This document shows positions 44,286 to 56,104 of a DNA stretch of 64,000 nucleotides, piece after piece. The stretch covers positions 15,089,001 through 15,153,000 of the forward strand of contig OX335652.1 of NCBI GenBank assembly GCA_946894095.1. The letters are read 5' to 3'. The stretch is from Incurvaria masculella. Lineage: Eukaryota; Arthropoda; Insecta; Lepidoptera; Incurvariidae. Position 1 is the first letter of the stretch, and every line of letters begins with the position of its first letter. The notes beneath the pieces were generated by a model. It did no database searches, was not told where the DNA came from, and was given only the letters and a program-made list of their open reading frames with translations. A program made the position numbers and the translations under genes.

Positions 44286-44764
44286 AATTCCTTCGCCAAT
44301 CGTTTCAGTTTTTACTTTCGATATTACGTACATACTTCGGAGTGTTATGACGCACACATATATATTGACTTTTAGAACTATAGCTAGAACCTGGGATGAC
44401 AGGCATTTAAATGGTGTAGTTACTTTAGTAAAGTATATATCCCTATGTATACACGACAATACCATGCACAATAGGGCAAACCAAAAATACTGACATTAGC
44501 AAAAACATTTTTTATATTTCATCTTAGTCATATAGAGAAGGAATAAAAAATATCTGAGGTAAATCTACCGCAAATATAAAATTAATTAATAGAATGTCAG
44601 CTTACAGAGGAATCAACATTATTTCGCTGCAATTAAGTGATAATTGATGGAAGTAGGTAATTTATGAACTTAATGCTAATTTTAATAAGTAATTTACACT
44701 TTACATTTTAATTACAGGTAACATATTATTTAAGCCATTCGTTCAAATAGTACTCTAATATAGT
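44286..44764. other. AT-rich non-coding stretch
   Basis: Nothing recognised. Confidence 0.5.
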
Positions 44765-45005
44765 TTCTTTACGTAACTGGACACACATATATGTATAACA
44801 CCTCGTGGGAAATGGTTGGCATTACAAGGACTTTTCTTATATCGCACGGCTACATTTAACTGGCAGAAAAACACTAACAGGATGTTAATTGCAGCTTCGA
44901 CCATCGTTTATTCAATGCGATAGGACAGGATTGTCTCTACAACCATGGAACTATGGAAGACGACCTAAAGTTTTACGAGAAATCCGAACCACGAAACCCT
45001 GAGTC
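44765..45005 (-). mobile_element. SINE-A copy, strongly diverged
   Basis: ACTGGACACACATATATG, then CGCACGGCTACATTTAACTGG, GCTTCGACCATCG and CAATGCGATAGG occur in SINE-A order on the minus strand. Confidence 0.6.
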
Positions 45006-45887
45006 CCAAAAGTTACAACATGCACGGGAAGAAATACAATGGATCCGAAACCCACAAATCACAAGTTAAATTCAAAAAATTCTCAGCAAAAATTCATATT
45101 TCAATCTCAGGATTCAAACCCGCGGTATCTCTGTACACGAAAGTTCTCAAGCGTATAACATACACTAAGGGCCAGCTCACTACAATGCCTCTCCAAGACT
45201 TTTCAGAATGAGAATATACGGCACTAGAACGGAGTCTTATAAAATATTAACGCGAATGCTCTCAATGGAACTTAAGTATTAAACTACACTGGTAAACTCC
45301 ACATTTATTTGTGCCACGGCTGAGCTGCTTTGTCCGTATGAGCTCACAGCTTAGAGAATGACCTAGATTTTTGACTTTTTGTATCACTCATTGTGTTCAA
45401 GCTGTTCATACAATTATAGCTGTGCATTCTTTTGATACATATTTTACCATTAAATTGAAAATGATGCTTGGGCATTAAAGTATAAGTATTTTTAAATCAT
45501 GGATTAAATGAAAGAATCATTGATACATTGAGGCAGATGTACGGAATATCTTTTCAAATATACGCAGGTTAAAGGTTATTCCTTTTTCAAATTAAGTAAT
45601 TCTATGAGTAACAGTTCTCAATTGATACAGAATTAAATGTTTTTTTCTAGAATGTACTCGACAATTTTGCTGTTCGTATGAAACAATTATAAATATTTAT
45701 ATAATTATGTTACTAGTAAGCAAATTGATTACTTTCTTCTGTTTCTGTTTCTGTTTCTGATTTCATGGTTTCGACATAACCGCTTTAAGACTCCTCGTCG
45801 AGCAATATTGATTGCTAAGATTGGTGAAATCGTTATCTCCCCAAATGTATGCATTTTCTCTTTACAGTCCTTTTTCTTCAACATTTT
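45006..45887. other. Non-coding stretch
   Basis: A short (TTTCTG)4 repeat lies at 45735-45760. No gene recognised. Confidence 0.5.
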
Positions 45888-46215
45888 TATGTAGCTGGGC
45901 ATAGTGACTAAAACCACTACAATCGTCATTATATTACGTTACTTCGCATTCGCGGACAGGAATTAGATGCCATGCCAGGACCTTCCCTTTATGAGCACAG
46001 CTACATTGAACTGGATGGAAAACACGGACAATTTTTCATTGCCCTCTCAACCCGTACCAACCCGGGCAGGCTTAAACCCTACCACACCTAGTAGAGAAAA
46101 GGGACCTACAGTTTTACATGAATTACGAAACATGGAACAGCTCGCATTCGTGACGATATGCGCTTGTCCAACACAGAAGCGAAAGAAAGTGGTTCATGAA
46201 CGGTGCTAGGATTTT
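45888..46215 (-). mobile_element. SINE-A copy, tRNA-head subtype body, head lost
   Basis: GAATTAGATGCCATGCCAGG, GGATGGAAAACACGGACA, CGTACCAACCCGGGCAGG and CAGCTCGCATTCGTGACG match the 21.3-kb copy. It ends at GGTGCTAGGATTTT where the B-box should begin. Confidence 0.8.
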
Positions 46216-46560
46216 ATTTTATTTGATTTTATTTGGGAAATCAACAGCGTGTTACATCACAAGTTAACATAATACATGAGCTAAAATATGTTGCCAATTA
46301 CAGATTTCCTCTAATATAAACAAAGTAAAAGTAGACACCAGACACAAATTCTGGTTAAGTATAGCACGTTCATTACAGTAAGTTGTATTTAAATTACATA
46401 GGTAATAAGCTAATTGCTTAAATTTAAATGATACATTTTCTTTCTAGACGACCTTGTGCTTGTTTAATGTGTGAATGTGAGTGGGTGTTTGTTAATGAGA
46501 GGGTCTGAGGGTGTGTTAGGGTGTGCGAGGGTGTGTATGGGTGAGTGATATGTGTTTCAT
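46210..46560. other. Possible LINE 3' region and a G-rich tract
   Basis: TTTTATTTTATTTGATTTTATT next to TTGGGAAATCAACAG could be the tail of a minus-strand LINE. No reverse transcriptase is seen. GGG-rich 46501-46541 is described separately. Confidence 0.3.
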
Positions 46561-46785
46561 ATTTATAAGTTTTCTGTATCTTTTAAGATATTTAGTATTT
46601 TTATTTTAAACTCTCTTTTTGTGTTTATAAAAGGATCAACATCATTAAAGATACGATTGTACTTATTGAAGATTCGAAACATGACCGAATTTTGAACGTA
46701 GTTTGTGTAATGTAGGGGGATATTGAATAAGTGTGTATGTCGTGTGCGTCGCGTTGGCACGTTAATTCCAATTTCGCCGACGAGC

Positions 46786-47012
46786 TCGGCAGTGCGATTA
46801 CGAAGCGCGACATGAGGTGTAGGTGCCGCACCTTCCCCAAATTGACAGCAAACGGACGGCTTTCTATTACAAAATATGTCAGTTTTGGGTACTAACCGCA
46901 CTTAATTTTGCACTTCGTAATCGCACTGCGGTTGCCGGTGCTTCCATTTGGTTATCGCAATAGCTGTTAAATACAACCTCCCCCGTTTCGTTCTTCGTAA
47001 TCGCACTGCCGG
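46786..47012. mobile_element. MITE with GGCAGTGCGATTACGAAG ends, copy 1
   Basis: CGGCAGTGCGATTACGAAG at the left is inverse to CTTCGTAATCGCACTGCCG at the right. A further inverted copy of the motif lies inside at about 46912-46928. The family matches 60947-61186 in opposite orientation. Confidence 0.85.
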
Positions 47013-48037
47013 ACAGTCGACTCGACTATTCACTAGGTCATACAGCAGCCCCATATCCAGTAGGGTTCTTCTATCTTCTAGTGGAAGTATATTGTAAAAG
47101 GTACAACTTCTTTCATAAGATTTGAACCGTATGCAAGTTTATTTTTTGTTTTTAAGGTTGTTGGTTTGTAATGTTTCCTTTCTCCATGTCCTTTTGCCAT
47201 CGTGACGGTAACTAAAGCCCCAATTAATGGATAGAGATATTTAAAAGTTTTATATCTTCATACAGCACACTTAAAACTTCTCCCTGTATTTATGTTTTAT
47301 GTGTTCCCCCAAATTAAGTACCGACCAAGTTATTATAACCAGATCAATTAATAAAGAGATTACCCAATAATTAGTTAATAGCTCAGTCAAAGTCCCACGA
47401 ACTAAAACATCCTGTATTCCCCGTAGCCGCCGAAAATAATTAAAGATTTTTACTGTTCTATCATTAAACTGATTGGGAAACGCGTCTGTTTTGTTTTGGG
47501 TGGTCTATTCTTCAGATCTCTATTCGTTCGGACGTTTATGTTGGGTTCGCCTTGTGATTACATTTTACATCGTGTCACGCGATATTTCTTCGGTGGGTTC
47601 CGAAACGTGAAATTGGAATGATGTATGTGGAATGTGGAACGTTTCTACGAAACCCTGTGGTTTGTGTTTGTCAATTTTGGATGTAATTAATTGCACGCAA
47701 GATAACTGTATTATTATTTATCATAACATAAAACTTAACCTCAAATTATATAGTTAAAGAATGATATAATTGTTTGAAATAGCACCCATAATCGAGGACC
47801 ATTTATAAATAGGTTTGTTCAGGAGAAGTGATAATGTATGCAGTTCGTAATCGTAAGTTATGGATCTCTGTCACCGGAGGAAGCGGAAAAATGGTAGGTG
47901 GGTGTGATAGTTATATGCTTGAAAAAACTGCTATTTTACTGCTAATCCTTGAGATTGACAATCCACGTGAATTATATATCTAAATTTGTTGTATTTTTGT
48001 TGATGGAGTATTTTGTTGATAATGTTCGGATAAATAC
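47013..48037. other. Non-coding stretch
   Basis: No gene or repeat family recognised. Confidence 0.5.
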
Positions 48038-48233
48038 TTTTTAGGGTTCCGTACTCAAAGGGTGCCAACGGAACCCTATTACTAAGCCTCCGCTGTCCGT
48101 CCATCCGTCCGTCCGTCCGTCCGTCCGTTCGTCTGTCACAGGGCTGTATCTCATGAACCGTAATAGATAAGCAGCTGTTTGTACATAGTGTGTATTTATT
48201 TTGCCGCTATGACAACAAATAGGTAAGATTTAG
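48038..48233 (-). mobile_element. MINE-like element, copy 13 (head missing)
   Basis: The tail hairpin, seven to eight CCGT-type units (48094-48130) and the mid-block to AACAAATAGGTAAGATT are present. The head is absent. Confidence 0.92.
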
Positions 48234-49349
48234 TATGGTAAACATTTTGTCATGTCAATGAACTCTGTCTCATAGCACAGTGTAACAAAACTACAATGTT
48301 CGATGCAGGTTAGTAGGAGCATGAGAGCGCCACGAACATTTAACTGGAACAGTTAACTCGTTCCGTTAACTAGCTGCAAAATTTTATAACCACTTTACTA
48401 CATCGTGCGTTTCCTGTTTTCTAGAGCGATTTTAAACGTTGTTCGTTTGTTTTACGGTAGGGCACTTAAGAGTATTTTTAAGTACGTCGAGTTTGGATTT
48501 GATGACCACAATCACTTTTTTTTCTATTCTATAGCGTTATTACATAGCAGCATAGCATTTTAGACCTAACTTTTGCGCCTAAAATTGAGTACAGGCAATG
48601 TATTATATTGTTCTGTAATATGCAAGTAAATTCATTCTCTAATTACTTTGGTAAATTCTGTAATAGGTTATGTTTCATTATTTATCTGAGAAGGGTAAAC
48701 ATAGAAGGAAAGTCGTTTTGTGATATTAGCGAATTACTTTTACTACGAAAACAAAAAAGTCACCATAAGATTCACATACGTTTCACTTAAAACATACCTC
48801 TTTTAACCCTTCAAAATACTTCATGAACTAACTTGATACTTTCCCGCTTAAGAAAAATTAACTACTGCATTAAAAAATTGACGGAAGTAAACTTTTATAG
48901 TTAAGTTAAGACATTAGGAAGCTATTACTTTGGAATTTTGTTTACTCCGTGGTTACGTTATTATTGGTATGATCTCTGGCCGGTTCCTAAATTACCTAAT
49001 TAAAGTTTATTTTCCAAATATTTGTGTCTTGTCATGTTAAAATTCAACAAGATTTAATGAAGTTGGTATTAAAATATTTTTTAAATCAAATCTAAAATAA
49101 TTTTAGTTTGAAACCTTCAGTAAAAACTGTTCGTTATATTATGCATATTTTGATATTTGATGTAAGTTTTAGTAGGGTTTAGATCTTGACCATTTGGTAG
49201 GGTTAGATCTTGGCCAAAACTCCAGGTGATTAATAATTATTTTCAAAGATAATTTTGCTAAAAAACCTTGTTTCTTTGCTCCTGTCACCCGCCATCACTT
49301 TTGCTCACACTCCTTCAAAACATCCCAACTAAAAATAAAAAGAATTACT
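48234..49349. other. Non-coding stretch
   Basis: AT-rich; nothing recognised. Short direct repeats TAGGGTT(TA)GATCTTG occur at 49173 and 49198. Confidence 0.5.
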
Positions 49350-49478
49350 ACAGTTTTCGAACCATGGATCAGTTGGCATTCGTGAAGAATGTCAGAAGTG
49401 ATGCATGAAAGGGGCGGGGATTGCACACACGCCCTCTCGTATGAGAAGCATGGCCCCGCTCTCTTCGCTACCAGCTGC
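49350..49478 (-). mobile_element. SINE-A head fragment (tRNA-head type)
   Basis: CGAACCATGGATCAG, GGCATTCGTGAAGAATG, then a decayed B-box and A-box region match the head half of the tRNA-headed subtype. Confidence 0.6.
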
Positions 49479-49498
49479 TGTTTTAGTACTTTAGCCCT

Positions 49499-49565
49499 GT
49501 TTTAGGGTTCCGTACCCAAAGAACCCTTCGTGTGCGAGTCCGACACGCACTTGGCCGCTTTTTAT
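49499..49565 (-). mobile_element. MINE-like element, copy 14 (both ends only)
   Basis: AGGGTTCCGTACCCAAAG is joined directly to AACCCTTCGTGTGCGAGTC ... TTGGCCG. Everything between the tail hairpin's left arm and the head is deleted, apparently through the repeated AACCCT. Confidence 0.9.
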
Positions 49566-50078
49566 TCAAAGGCGATTAAAGAAGACTACACCGAGCGAAA
49601 TACACGGACACACTTAGCAGTGGATGCCTTCTTAGCATCGTCATTTATATTGCTAGCCCGAGGTAGATTCCAATCAAGCAGAGTTAGTAGCTCGGACGCG
49701 CGCGGCGGCGGCGGGGCGGCGAGCGAAACCGCCGCCGTATATTCTGCGGTGTACGCATCGCGAACTTCGCTGCGGTCGCAAACCTTTTCACTTGACTTCT
49801 TCTTAAGAGGATAATAAGGTGATCGAGTTCCATACAATGGCTGGTGCCTGATTCCTCACTCAAATTAAGAAATATGTTTATGATATTTTGCACATTAAAT
49901 AAATCAGCCGAGAGCTACGTCTGCACGTTTTTTTTATTACTTAACTTATATCCATGATATACTCCCTTAAAAATGTTCATACATATCTTTAGAGGCTTTA
50001 GTATTGCATCAATTCTTCTTGGACCCGACTATAACGCTGAAAGCGTTTATTAATGCATATTATTATTAACGCACCTTC
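49566..50078. other. Stretch with a GC-rich island
   Basis: 49690-49760 is CpG-dense (GCGCGCGGCGGCGGCGGGGC). The overlapping + and - frames across it are compositional. It could be a promoter or exon, without further support. Confidence 0.4.
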
Positions 50079-50402
50079 AGACTCGGTAGCCCATTGGCGC
50101 GACATCTAACGATTCGATAAGTTGGGTAAAGCACCTCTGAGCGCGGTTGGGTTCGGATAGGTGACCATTTTCAACCGTTTAGGCTGGACCTGTTTCGGAT
50201 TCCACGTAAAACTGTAGGTCTTCTTCCTTACTTACTAGGTGGTAGGGTCAATCCCGCCCGAGTTGTTACCATCACATTGAATGAACGATCGTCGAAGAGG
50301 TAATATAAGGAAGGTTCTGGTATAGCAGCTAGTTCCCATGTGGTGTGTTAAGCCAATATCTCGTGGTCATCTTGGGGTTAGCCATCCATGTACATAAAGA
50401 AA
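50079..50402 (+). mobile_element. SINE-A, full-length 5S-head type, older copy
   Basis: GGTAGCCCATTGGCGCGACA, GAGCGCGGTTGGGTTCGG, GGTGACCATTTTCAACCG and TTTCGGATTCCACG are followed by the body and a 3' end CATCCATGTACATAAAGAAAA. Confidence 0.85.
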
Positions 50403-51175
50403 AGGAAACTTGAAGCAGACGAAAGGTAAGGAAACTAATCTGCGTGCTTACGATTTCTTATCTACTTCCATTTCGTTTTTTATTGGAGGAAAAATATTTT
50501 TCCAAATTATAATATTGCGTAACCGGAAACCGTAAGTCCGTTGGAGTTGTATGGTTAAAAGCTCTTAAAATTCAAAAGCATACGGACATGTACGTTATGC
50601 CTTTTTTTATTTGAAAATATTATTAATATTTTCCTGTCACCAGATATTTTAATATTGCTTTGAAACAGCTCACCATGCGCTTCGCTGGTTGCGCACTCCT
50701 GCCAACGCCGTCTTCTCTCTGTGCAGACGCAAGTATGTGACAGTTGATAATTAACTACTTATTATCGGCTGTTAATAATGCCTACTCGAAGCCGTGTTCG
50801 CCGTTCCCTGTGTTAACAAACTCAAATTGTTCCCGCCGAGATATCGGGAGTATTTACGCACAGAGATAACTGGGAACATGGACGGAGATCTTATTAGGTC
50901 TTTGTGCGAGCCCACGCTTGTATGTTAAATACTCTCGCAGTGAAATTGTTAATCGCCTTAGGGCTCCCCTGCCGAAATAATTCTCTAGTAAGGACAATCT
51001 GTGGTGCATATTCTCTTCGTGATTGTTTGGGGTTGTATGGCCTATAATTATGAGCAAAATGTCATACTATTGACCAAGCACGTCGTTATTCTTAATTATA
51101 TTTCAACGGTTTCATCTACATTGAAGCATTATAATCAGATCCTGAAAATAATCAAAAATCTATTTGGTCAGGAGA
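50403..51175. other. Non-coding stretch
   Basis: No gene or repeat family recognised. Confidence 0.5.
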
Positions 51176-51177
51176 TT

Positions 51178-51330
51178 GATCGGAATTAGGATTCGAGCCT
51201 GCGACTTTTCGATTAAATCACTGCTATAACCGCTAAGATAGCTAGAGATTATTTTCTAATCGATACATGCTTCTCGTATTTGATCACCTTTTCTATGAAA
51301 TCACTGCTCTGACCACAACGTCTAGATAAT
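51178..51330 (-). mobile_element. SINE-B tRNA-like head(s)
   Basis: The minus strand 51250-51188 has A-box-like ATCTTAGCGGTTATAGCAG and a B-box GTCGCAGGCTCGAATCC at tRNA spacing. A second partial head (TGGTCAGAGCAGTGATTTCA) lies just to the right. These are not tRNA genes, since acceptor pairing is lost. Confidence 0.6.
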
Positions 51331-51494
51331 TACATTAGCTAAGTAAAATCCCGTTTATTTTATAATCGGCACATTTTGATTATACATCCCACGCCTAGTC
51401 ATTTTGACTGCAATGATTAAAATACAGTTTTCGTCACCTAATATGATTTTGGTATCGGACACTAGAATCAGCCCGGATCCTGGTCCGTCTGAAG

Positions 51495-51545
51495 CAAGTA
51501 TCGAACCTGCGACCTTTAGATTAAATCTGACAGATAACAACTGTT
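51495..51545 (-). mobile_element. SINE-B tRNA-like head fragment
   Basis: The minus strand reads TTATCTGTCAGATTTAATCT followed by AAAGGTCGCAGGTTCGATAC. Confidence 0.5.
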
Positions 51546-51952
51546 ACAACGAACGAAAGATGAGAGTGAACAAAATAGATTTAAACTGTTGGCTAAACGT
51601 ACGCACTACATTTAATTAAATCATACATATTCTAATCCTGTGTGTGATGAGATATATTTTTGCACGTAATCTCCAGCGCTAATTCCCGTTATGCGATCAA
51701 GCACGCAGAAACCACAAAGCTGGTAGCTACAAAGAGAGCTCTTCTTATGTAGCTTTAATTAAAAGAGCAAAGCGATTACTGCCGTATTAGTAGCAATCAT
51801 GGAATATATTCATGCCTAGAGCCGACCCTACGAAGCCAAGTAAGAAATGTAAGAAACTAATTTAAAAATTGCATGAAGTAAATAAGTAATGGATTTTTTT
51901 TTTCATTATCATTGAAAGTATCGAAAATTTTGATTTTGAAAATGCTACTAAC

Positions 51953-52323
51953 TTTTCTTTATGGAACCCGACATGGATGGCTAAGACCACACAACTACCG
52001 CCATGTTAGAACAATACACTACATTCCCTTAGGAATCAGGTGCCTTTATAAGCACGACTACACTGAACTGGATTGAAAATACGGACATTTTTTCAGTGCC
52101 GCTTCAACCATAGTTTCATTAAATGCGGTCAATAAAACCCGGGCGGGCTTAACTCTGCCACCTAGTAGAGGAAGAGGACCTATAGTTTCACATGGGTTCG
52201 GATCCAAACCATGGAACCTCTCATACACTTAACTCAGAAAGAGAAAGAAAGAGGTGCATGGATTTGAACCCATAAACTCTCGCTTGAAAGTCAAGTCCTC
52301 TAGCCCCTACACCGCGAGCTTTA
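51953..52323 (-). mobile_element. SINE-A, full-length tRNA-head type
   Basis: The minus strand has the A-box region GCGGTGTAGGGGCTAGAGGA, the B-box GGGTTCAAATCC (about 52262-52273), GTGCACCTC, the body with AGCCCGCCCGGG, and the 3' end TTAGCCATCCATGTCGGG. Confidence 0.85.
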
Positions 52324-52539
52324 CAAATAATTATACACGTGACCATCGCATGAGGAGGGCTTAGCTAAAAATAATGGCTTTTTCATGCCTTTAAGAAAAT
52401 ATACCAATCTTTTATTACACCTAGGATGTTTATGGCTATTTTCAGTCTTTTTTTCATCGCATGTCGTTAAGGAAGATTAAGATAAACCATTATACCACAC
52501 ACAGTATTTAACACCTACATTCATGCTCGGGAATGGAAA

Positions 52540-52765
52540 AAGAGGCAGGAATGTATAATAAATGCTTAATAAATGCCTTCCCTGAGGAAATTTTCCGGAG
52601 AGAGTATGAAGAGCGAATGTCTGCTGAAAGAAGATATCGTGATGAGGATTGGACATGTAGACCGAATGAGTGACGAAATAATGACGTGACAAATTTCCAG
52701 AGCAACAGCGATGTAATTTTCATGCCCGGGCTACCTAGGAGATTGGAAAAAGACCAAATTGACGA
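52540..52765 (+). pseudogene. Possible LINE reverse-transcriptase C-terminal remnant
   Basis: A + frame near 52645 reads MRIGHVDRMSDEIMT, a stop, and then QISRATA. This resembles the GHVxRM motif near the C-terminus of insect non-LTR reverse transcriptases. Frameshifts and stops show that it is dead. Confidence 0.4.
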
Positions 52766-52779
52766 AATACTTCGTAAAG

Positions 52780-52945
52780 GTACGTAGCGCACGTATTCCC
52801 ACAGCATGTATGAATACGATGTGCCTACGTATGTAAAGGAACACAAATGAATATGCTATGATCGTAGTGTACGGGCCTCTATCATATCTCCCCTCCCCTC
52901 CGGAGAGACGACGTGAAAGTGTGTATGGATGTAGAATCTTATGTA
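52780..52945 (-). repeat. Dispersed repeat, partner of 22900-23066
   Basis: The minus strand has CCGGAGGGGAGGGGAGATATG, then GTACACTACGATCATAGCA, collinear with the 22.9-kb copy. It directly follows the LINE-like remnant on the opposite strand. Confidence 0.55.
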
Positions 52946-53904
52946 CACCCTTATGCAGAGTAAGCGTGCTAAACTCAAAAACATTAATTATATCCACGTT
53001 TTACGTCACAAAATGCGATTTCATACGAGTTTAAAAATGTTGACAGCCACCTCTGAATAGGACTGCTAGTATTTAAGAATCGCCCGTAAGTTATGCTCCC
53101 TATACAAATGTAGCTAAACAATCATTTAAATGAAAACCGGTTATTAATTATAAATATAATTTCGTTGATATTTGATATCTATTATCAGGCAACAATTATA
53201 AGTGTCTGCTTGGTTTTTTTTATTCTATGCTGAATTAAATAAAAGCAACAAGAAAATATTCATACACATTTTGTTTTCCCGGTAGATTGACGTCTGTTGG
53301 GAAGCGTAATTTTCTGATGATTAGAGCCCACCTCAAGCCACCAATGCTTCACACAATACAGTGATTGAATAGTAACTTACAATACATTAATTGTTGCTTG
53401 AGCACATTAAATTTAAAAAAAAAAACTCTGCGAGATCCGAATATTGTTATTTATGATAGTTTTTCAATCAAATCACGTTCGCTCCAGTCCTTTCATTCGA
53501 AAGTAGAACCAATTTCTGCATCTGAATTCAAAAAAACTTTTCGCCATGGTATACGTATGTGTATAAGTCAATATACGCGCAAATTATGCATTATTTACCC
53601 CAAACAATTTTGACAAATGAAATGTCGACTCCACATATTCAATGTCCCGGAGCGGTGAACGTATTGCGATTGGGTATTAATGTGCTTGTCAATGTTATGA
53701 TGTAATTATTATAAATGTTCCGAGATCAATGATAAAATGTTATTATTCCGATGTGTGCGGGACTTATTACAGTACAGTTTCGATATAAGGCTATTTGCAC
53801 ACTGGATAGCTTTCGCAGAACGTTGTCAGATGTTCACACTGCGTACTATCCACCATTGTCTCAGTATTGTTTTAAAAAAGGAAAAAGATCTCATTATACT
53901 CCGG
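52946..53904. other. Non-coding stretch
   Basis: Nothing recognised. Confidence 0.45.
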
Positions 53905-54032
53905 GACGTCACGACATTTTTGGTCACGATAAGGTAAATGGCTTAATCTGCGTTCAAAGGTTACAGACCAACCCTCTGATGCTAAGCATGTCAGTCTGCC
54001 TGCGCCAAGTGGTTGCGTTACCTAGACTGGCT
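53905..54032 (+). repeat. Dispersed repeat, partner of 29161-29292
   Basis: It has the same ordered blocks as the 29.2-kb copy, ending GTGGTTGCGTTACCTAGAC. Confidence 0.8.
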
Positions 54033-54150
54033 GTTCCTTGGAATATGGAAGAATAATCTTTCATATTCCAATCTAATAGACCCATCCAAACTAATAGATT
54101 TAAAAAAAATGCTACTCTTGATAATTTTATGTAGTTCATGGATACCACAT

Positions 54151-54356
54151 TACCGTTATCTCATTAATTTGAGTTTCAGCGACCTCTACATAGCAAGCAT
54201 TGTAATCAGACTTTTTAAAATAATCTGAAAAAGGTTTTGGTCGCGACATTCGTGCTTCCGCAATACGACGAATGTCACGAACAAAAACTTTTTCAAATTA
54301 TTTTGAGAATCAGAATACAATGCTTCAAATGTAGATGTTGCTGAAACTCAAATTAT
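54151..54356. mobile_element. Two SINE-B bodies head-to-head (long palindrome)
   Basis: The left arm 54151-54253 and right arm 54266-54356 are inverted copies of the SINE-B body around a 12-bp spacer. Each runs from GACGAATGTC(A/G)CGA to CTCAAATTA. Both tRNA heads are missing. Confidence 0.8.
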
Positions 54357-55727
54357 AACTACTATATATTTCTGAAAAAAAAAACAATCTTAAAAAGATA
54401 CTTACTCCTCAGTATGGGCAAGGTCTTAAGATCCTCATACAAGGATATGCCTCCTGTTAATTGCCCCTTACGTAACGTGTGATTTATTTGCCGCGAGCGG
54501 GCATGTGATAAACTACTTATCGATGAGCTTCCCTTGCACTCTAATCATTTCAGGAAGATGCTTTTTTCAACCCTTAACTATTATCAAATTATAAATAAAC
54601 AATAAAATATTAATACGCGACTTTTTTTATCACTACAAAGGTTATTAAGTAAGATATCTAAAAAAATATGTTTACTTTTAGAAATAATCTAGTAAGCCGT
54701 TTCTTTAATGTATTGTGATTATAGAGGAGAACAGTCAATCAATGCACTTCAGTATTTAGTCTAATATTCGTGCGTTTTGAAACACTTGTATTTTAATGTT
54801 TTTTTTGTGTTACTATTTTTTTTAAACATTTAGTTTTCAACAAAAACTAAATGTTTGGTCTAGCTGTAATTTAAAGAAACATCTGTACGTCTCTGGTGCT
54901 TTATTTATGAAATTAGGAAAATATGCATAATAATTCCTAAAAAATACTTTAGTATGTAAGAGTCAGATAATTACCATTGTATGTTTCAAATATAGCGAGA
55001 TATTAACTTTATCTTCCAACCATCTAAAATGACAAAATTACTTGTAGTTATTAAAAAAAAAATTACGAAATCTGGTTTCACTCACACCCTAATGGAAATA
55101 AATGCAATCAGGTGTTATCACGCCCTTAAGAATGGCCTATGGCTATGATCCCTATACAATCGTAGTTTTCTAATAATTTAAAAACAACCTGTTCTAATTG
55201 AATTGATATTTGCTCTCTTATATCAGACAAAACATATCTGAGTCTGAACGCTTTTGTTTTTTTTAAAAATCCAAACCGAATCGAATGAAAGCAAAAATAA
55301 AATTTTCTACGAATTTAGATTTTTCTGTGGATTGACGGAGGATACATTTACTAAGAAAAATAAAGACTTGCAGACACGTATATGCGTTGCCTAATATTAC
55401 ATACCAAATATCAAGTAAATTGGAATAGTGGTTTTCAAATGAACTACATATGTTTGTATGGGAGGTGAAATTTCTTATTCTACCTAAGGCCCACCTTAAG
55501 ATCACATCAAGTCTATTGTTATGTATGTACTAACCAACCAAGTTGATGATCATGAGACGATCGACCTGTAGCCATCCAATAATGAACACCATCTTTACTC
55601 CTAGTAGGCGTGCAAAACTGAAGTCTCATAATTGAATGGGATAATGTATTGCGCATTGTGAAAACGATATGCGACTCCATTTATAAATAAAGTGTCTACG
55701 TGTTACATTAATGTTAGATCTAAGCAG
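54357..55727. other. Mostly non-coding; possible end of the AGGGGTGTTAGCAC MITE
   Basis: 55090-55132 (AATGCAATCAGGTGTTATCAC) resembles one end of the 18.9-kb element. Otherwise AT-rich with no gene recognised. Confidence 0.4.
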
Positions 55728-56104
55728 GAAAGAAAGCGGTAAAAGTGAATGGATTCATGGCATGGAAGTGGACGTCCCCTCCATACCAGAGGTCCTTGAT
55801 TCAAGTCCTGGTCACGTTCATTTACCACTTTCTTCCTCTTTCAGAGTTGGATAAGTGCATTGATTCGGAATGAATTTAAAACTGTAAATCCCCTTCCTAT
55901 ACTAGGTGGTAGGGTGAAACCCGCCCGGGTTGGTACCATCGCATTGGATGAAAAGATGGTCGAAACGGCCGTTTCCATCCAGTTAAATCTAGCCGTACTA
56001 ATAAAGGGAAGGTCCTGGCATGGCACCTAAATCCTTCGGGAATGCGTGGTATTGGGCTAATATTATGACGGTGGGTGCTGCTATTAGCCATCCATGTACA
56101 TAAA
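55728..56104 (+). mobile_element. SINE-A, full-length tRNA-head type
   Basis: The head has CCATACCAGAGGTCC and the B-box-like TTGATTCAAGTCC (about 55797-55809). Then come ACTTTCTTCCTCTTTCAGAG, the body and a 3' end CATCCATGTACATAAAAA. Its A-run is shared with the MINE-like element that follows. Confidence 0.85.

Noticed and set aside
51178..51260. Possible tRNA gene on the minus strand
   Set aside because: A- and B-box-like parts are present but acceptor pairing is lost, and the same head occurs joined to SINE-B bodies.
53365..53613. 82-residue + frame
   Set aside because: AT-rich, no motif, no splice or poly(A) context. Treated as a chance frame.
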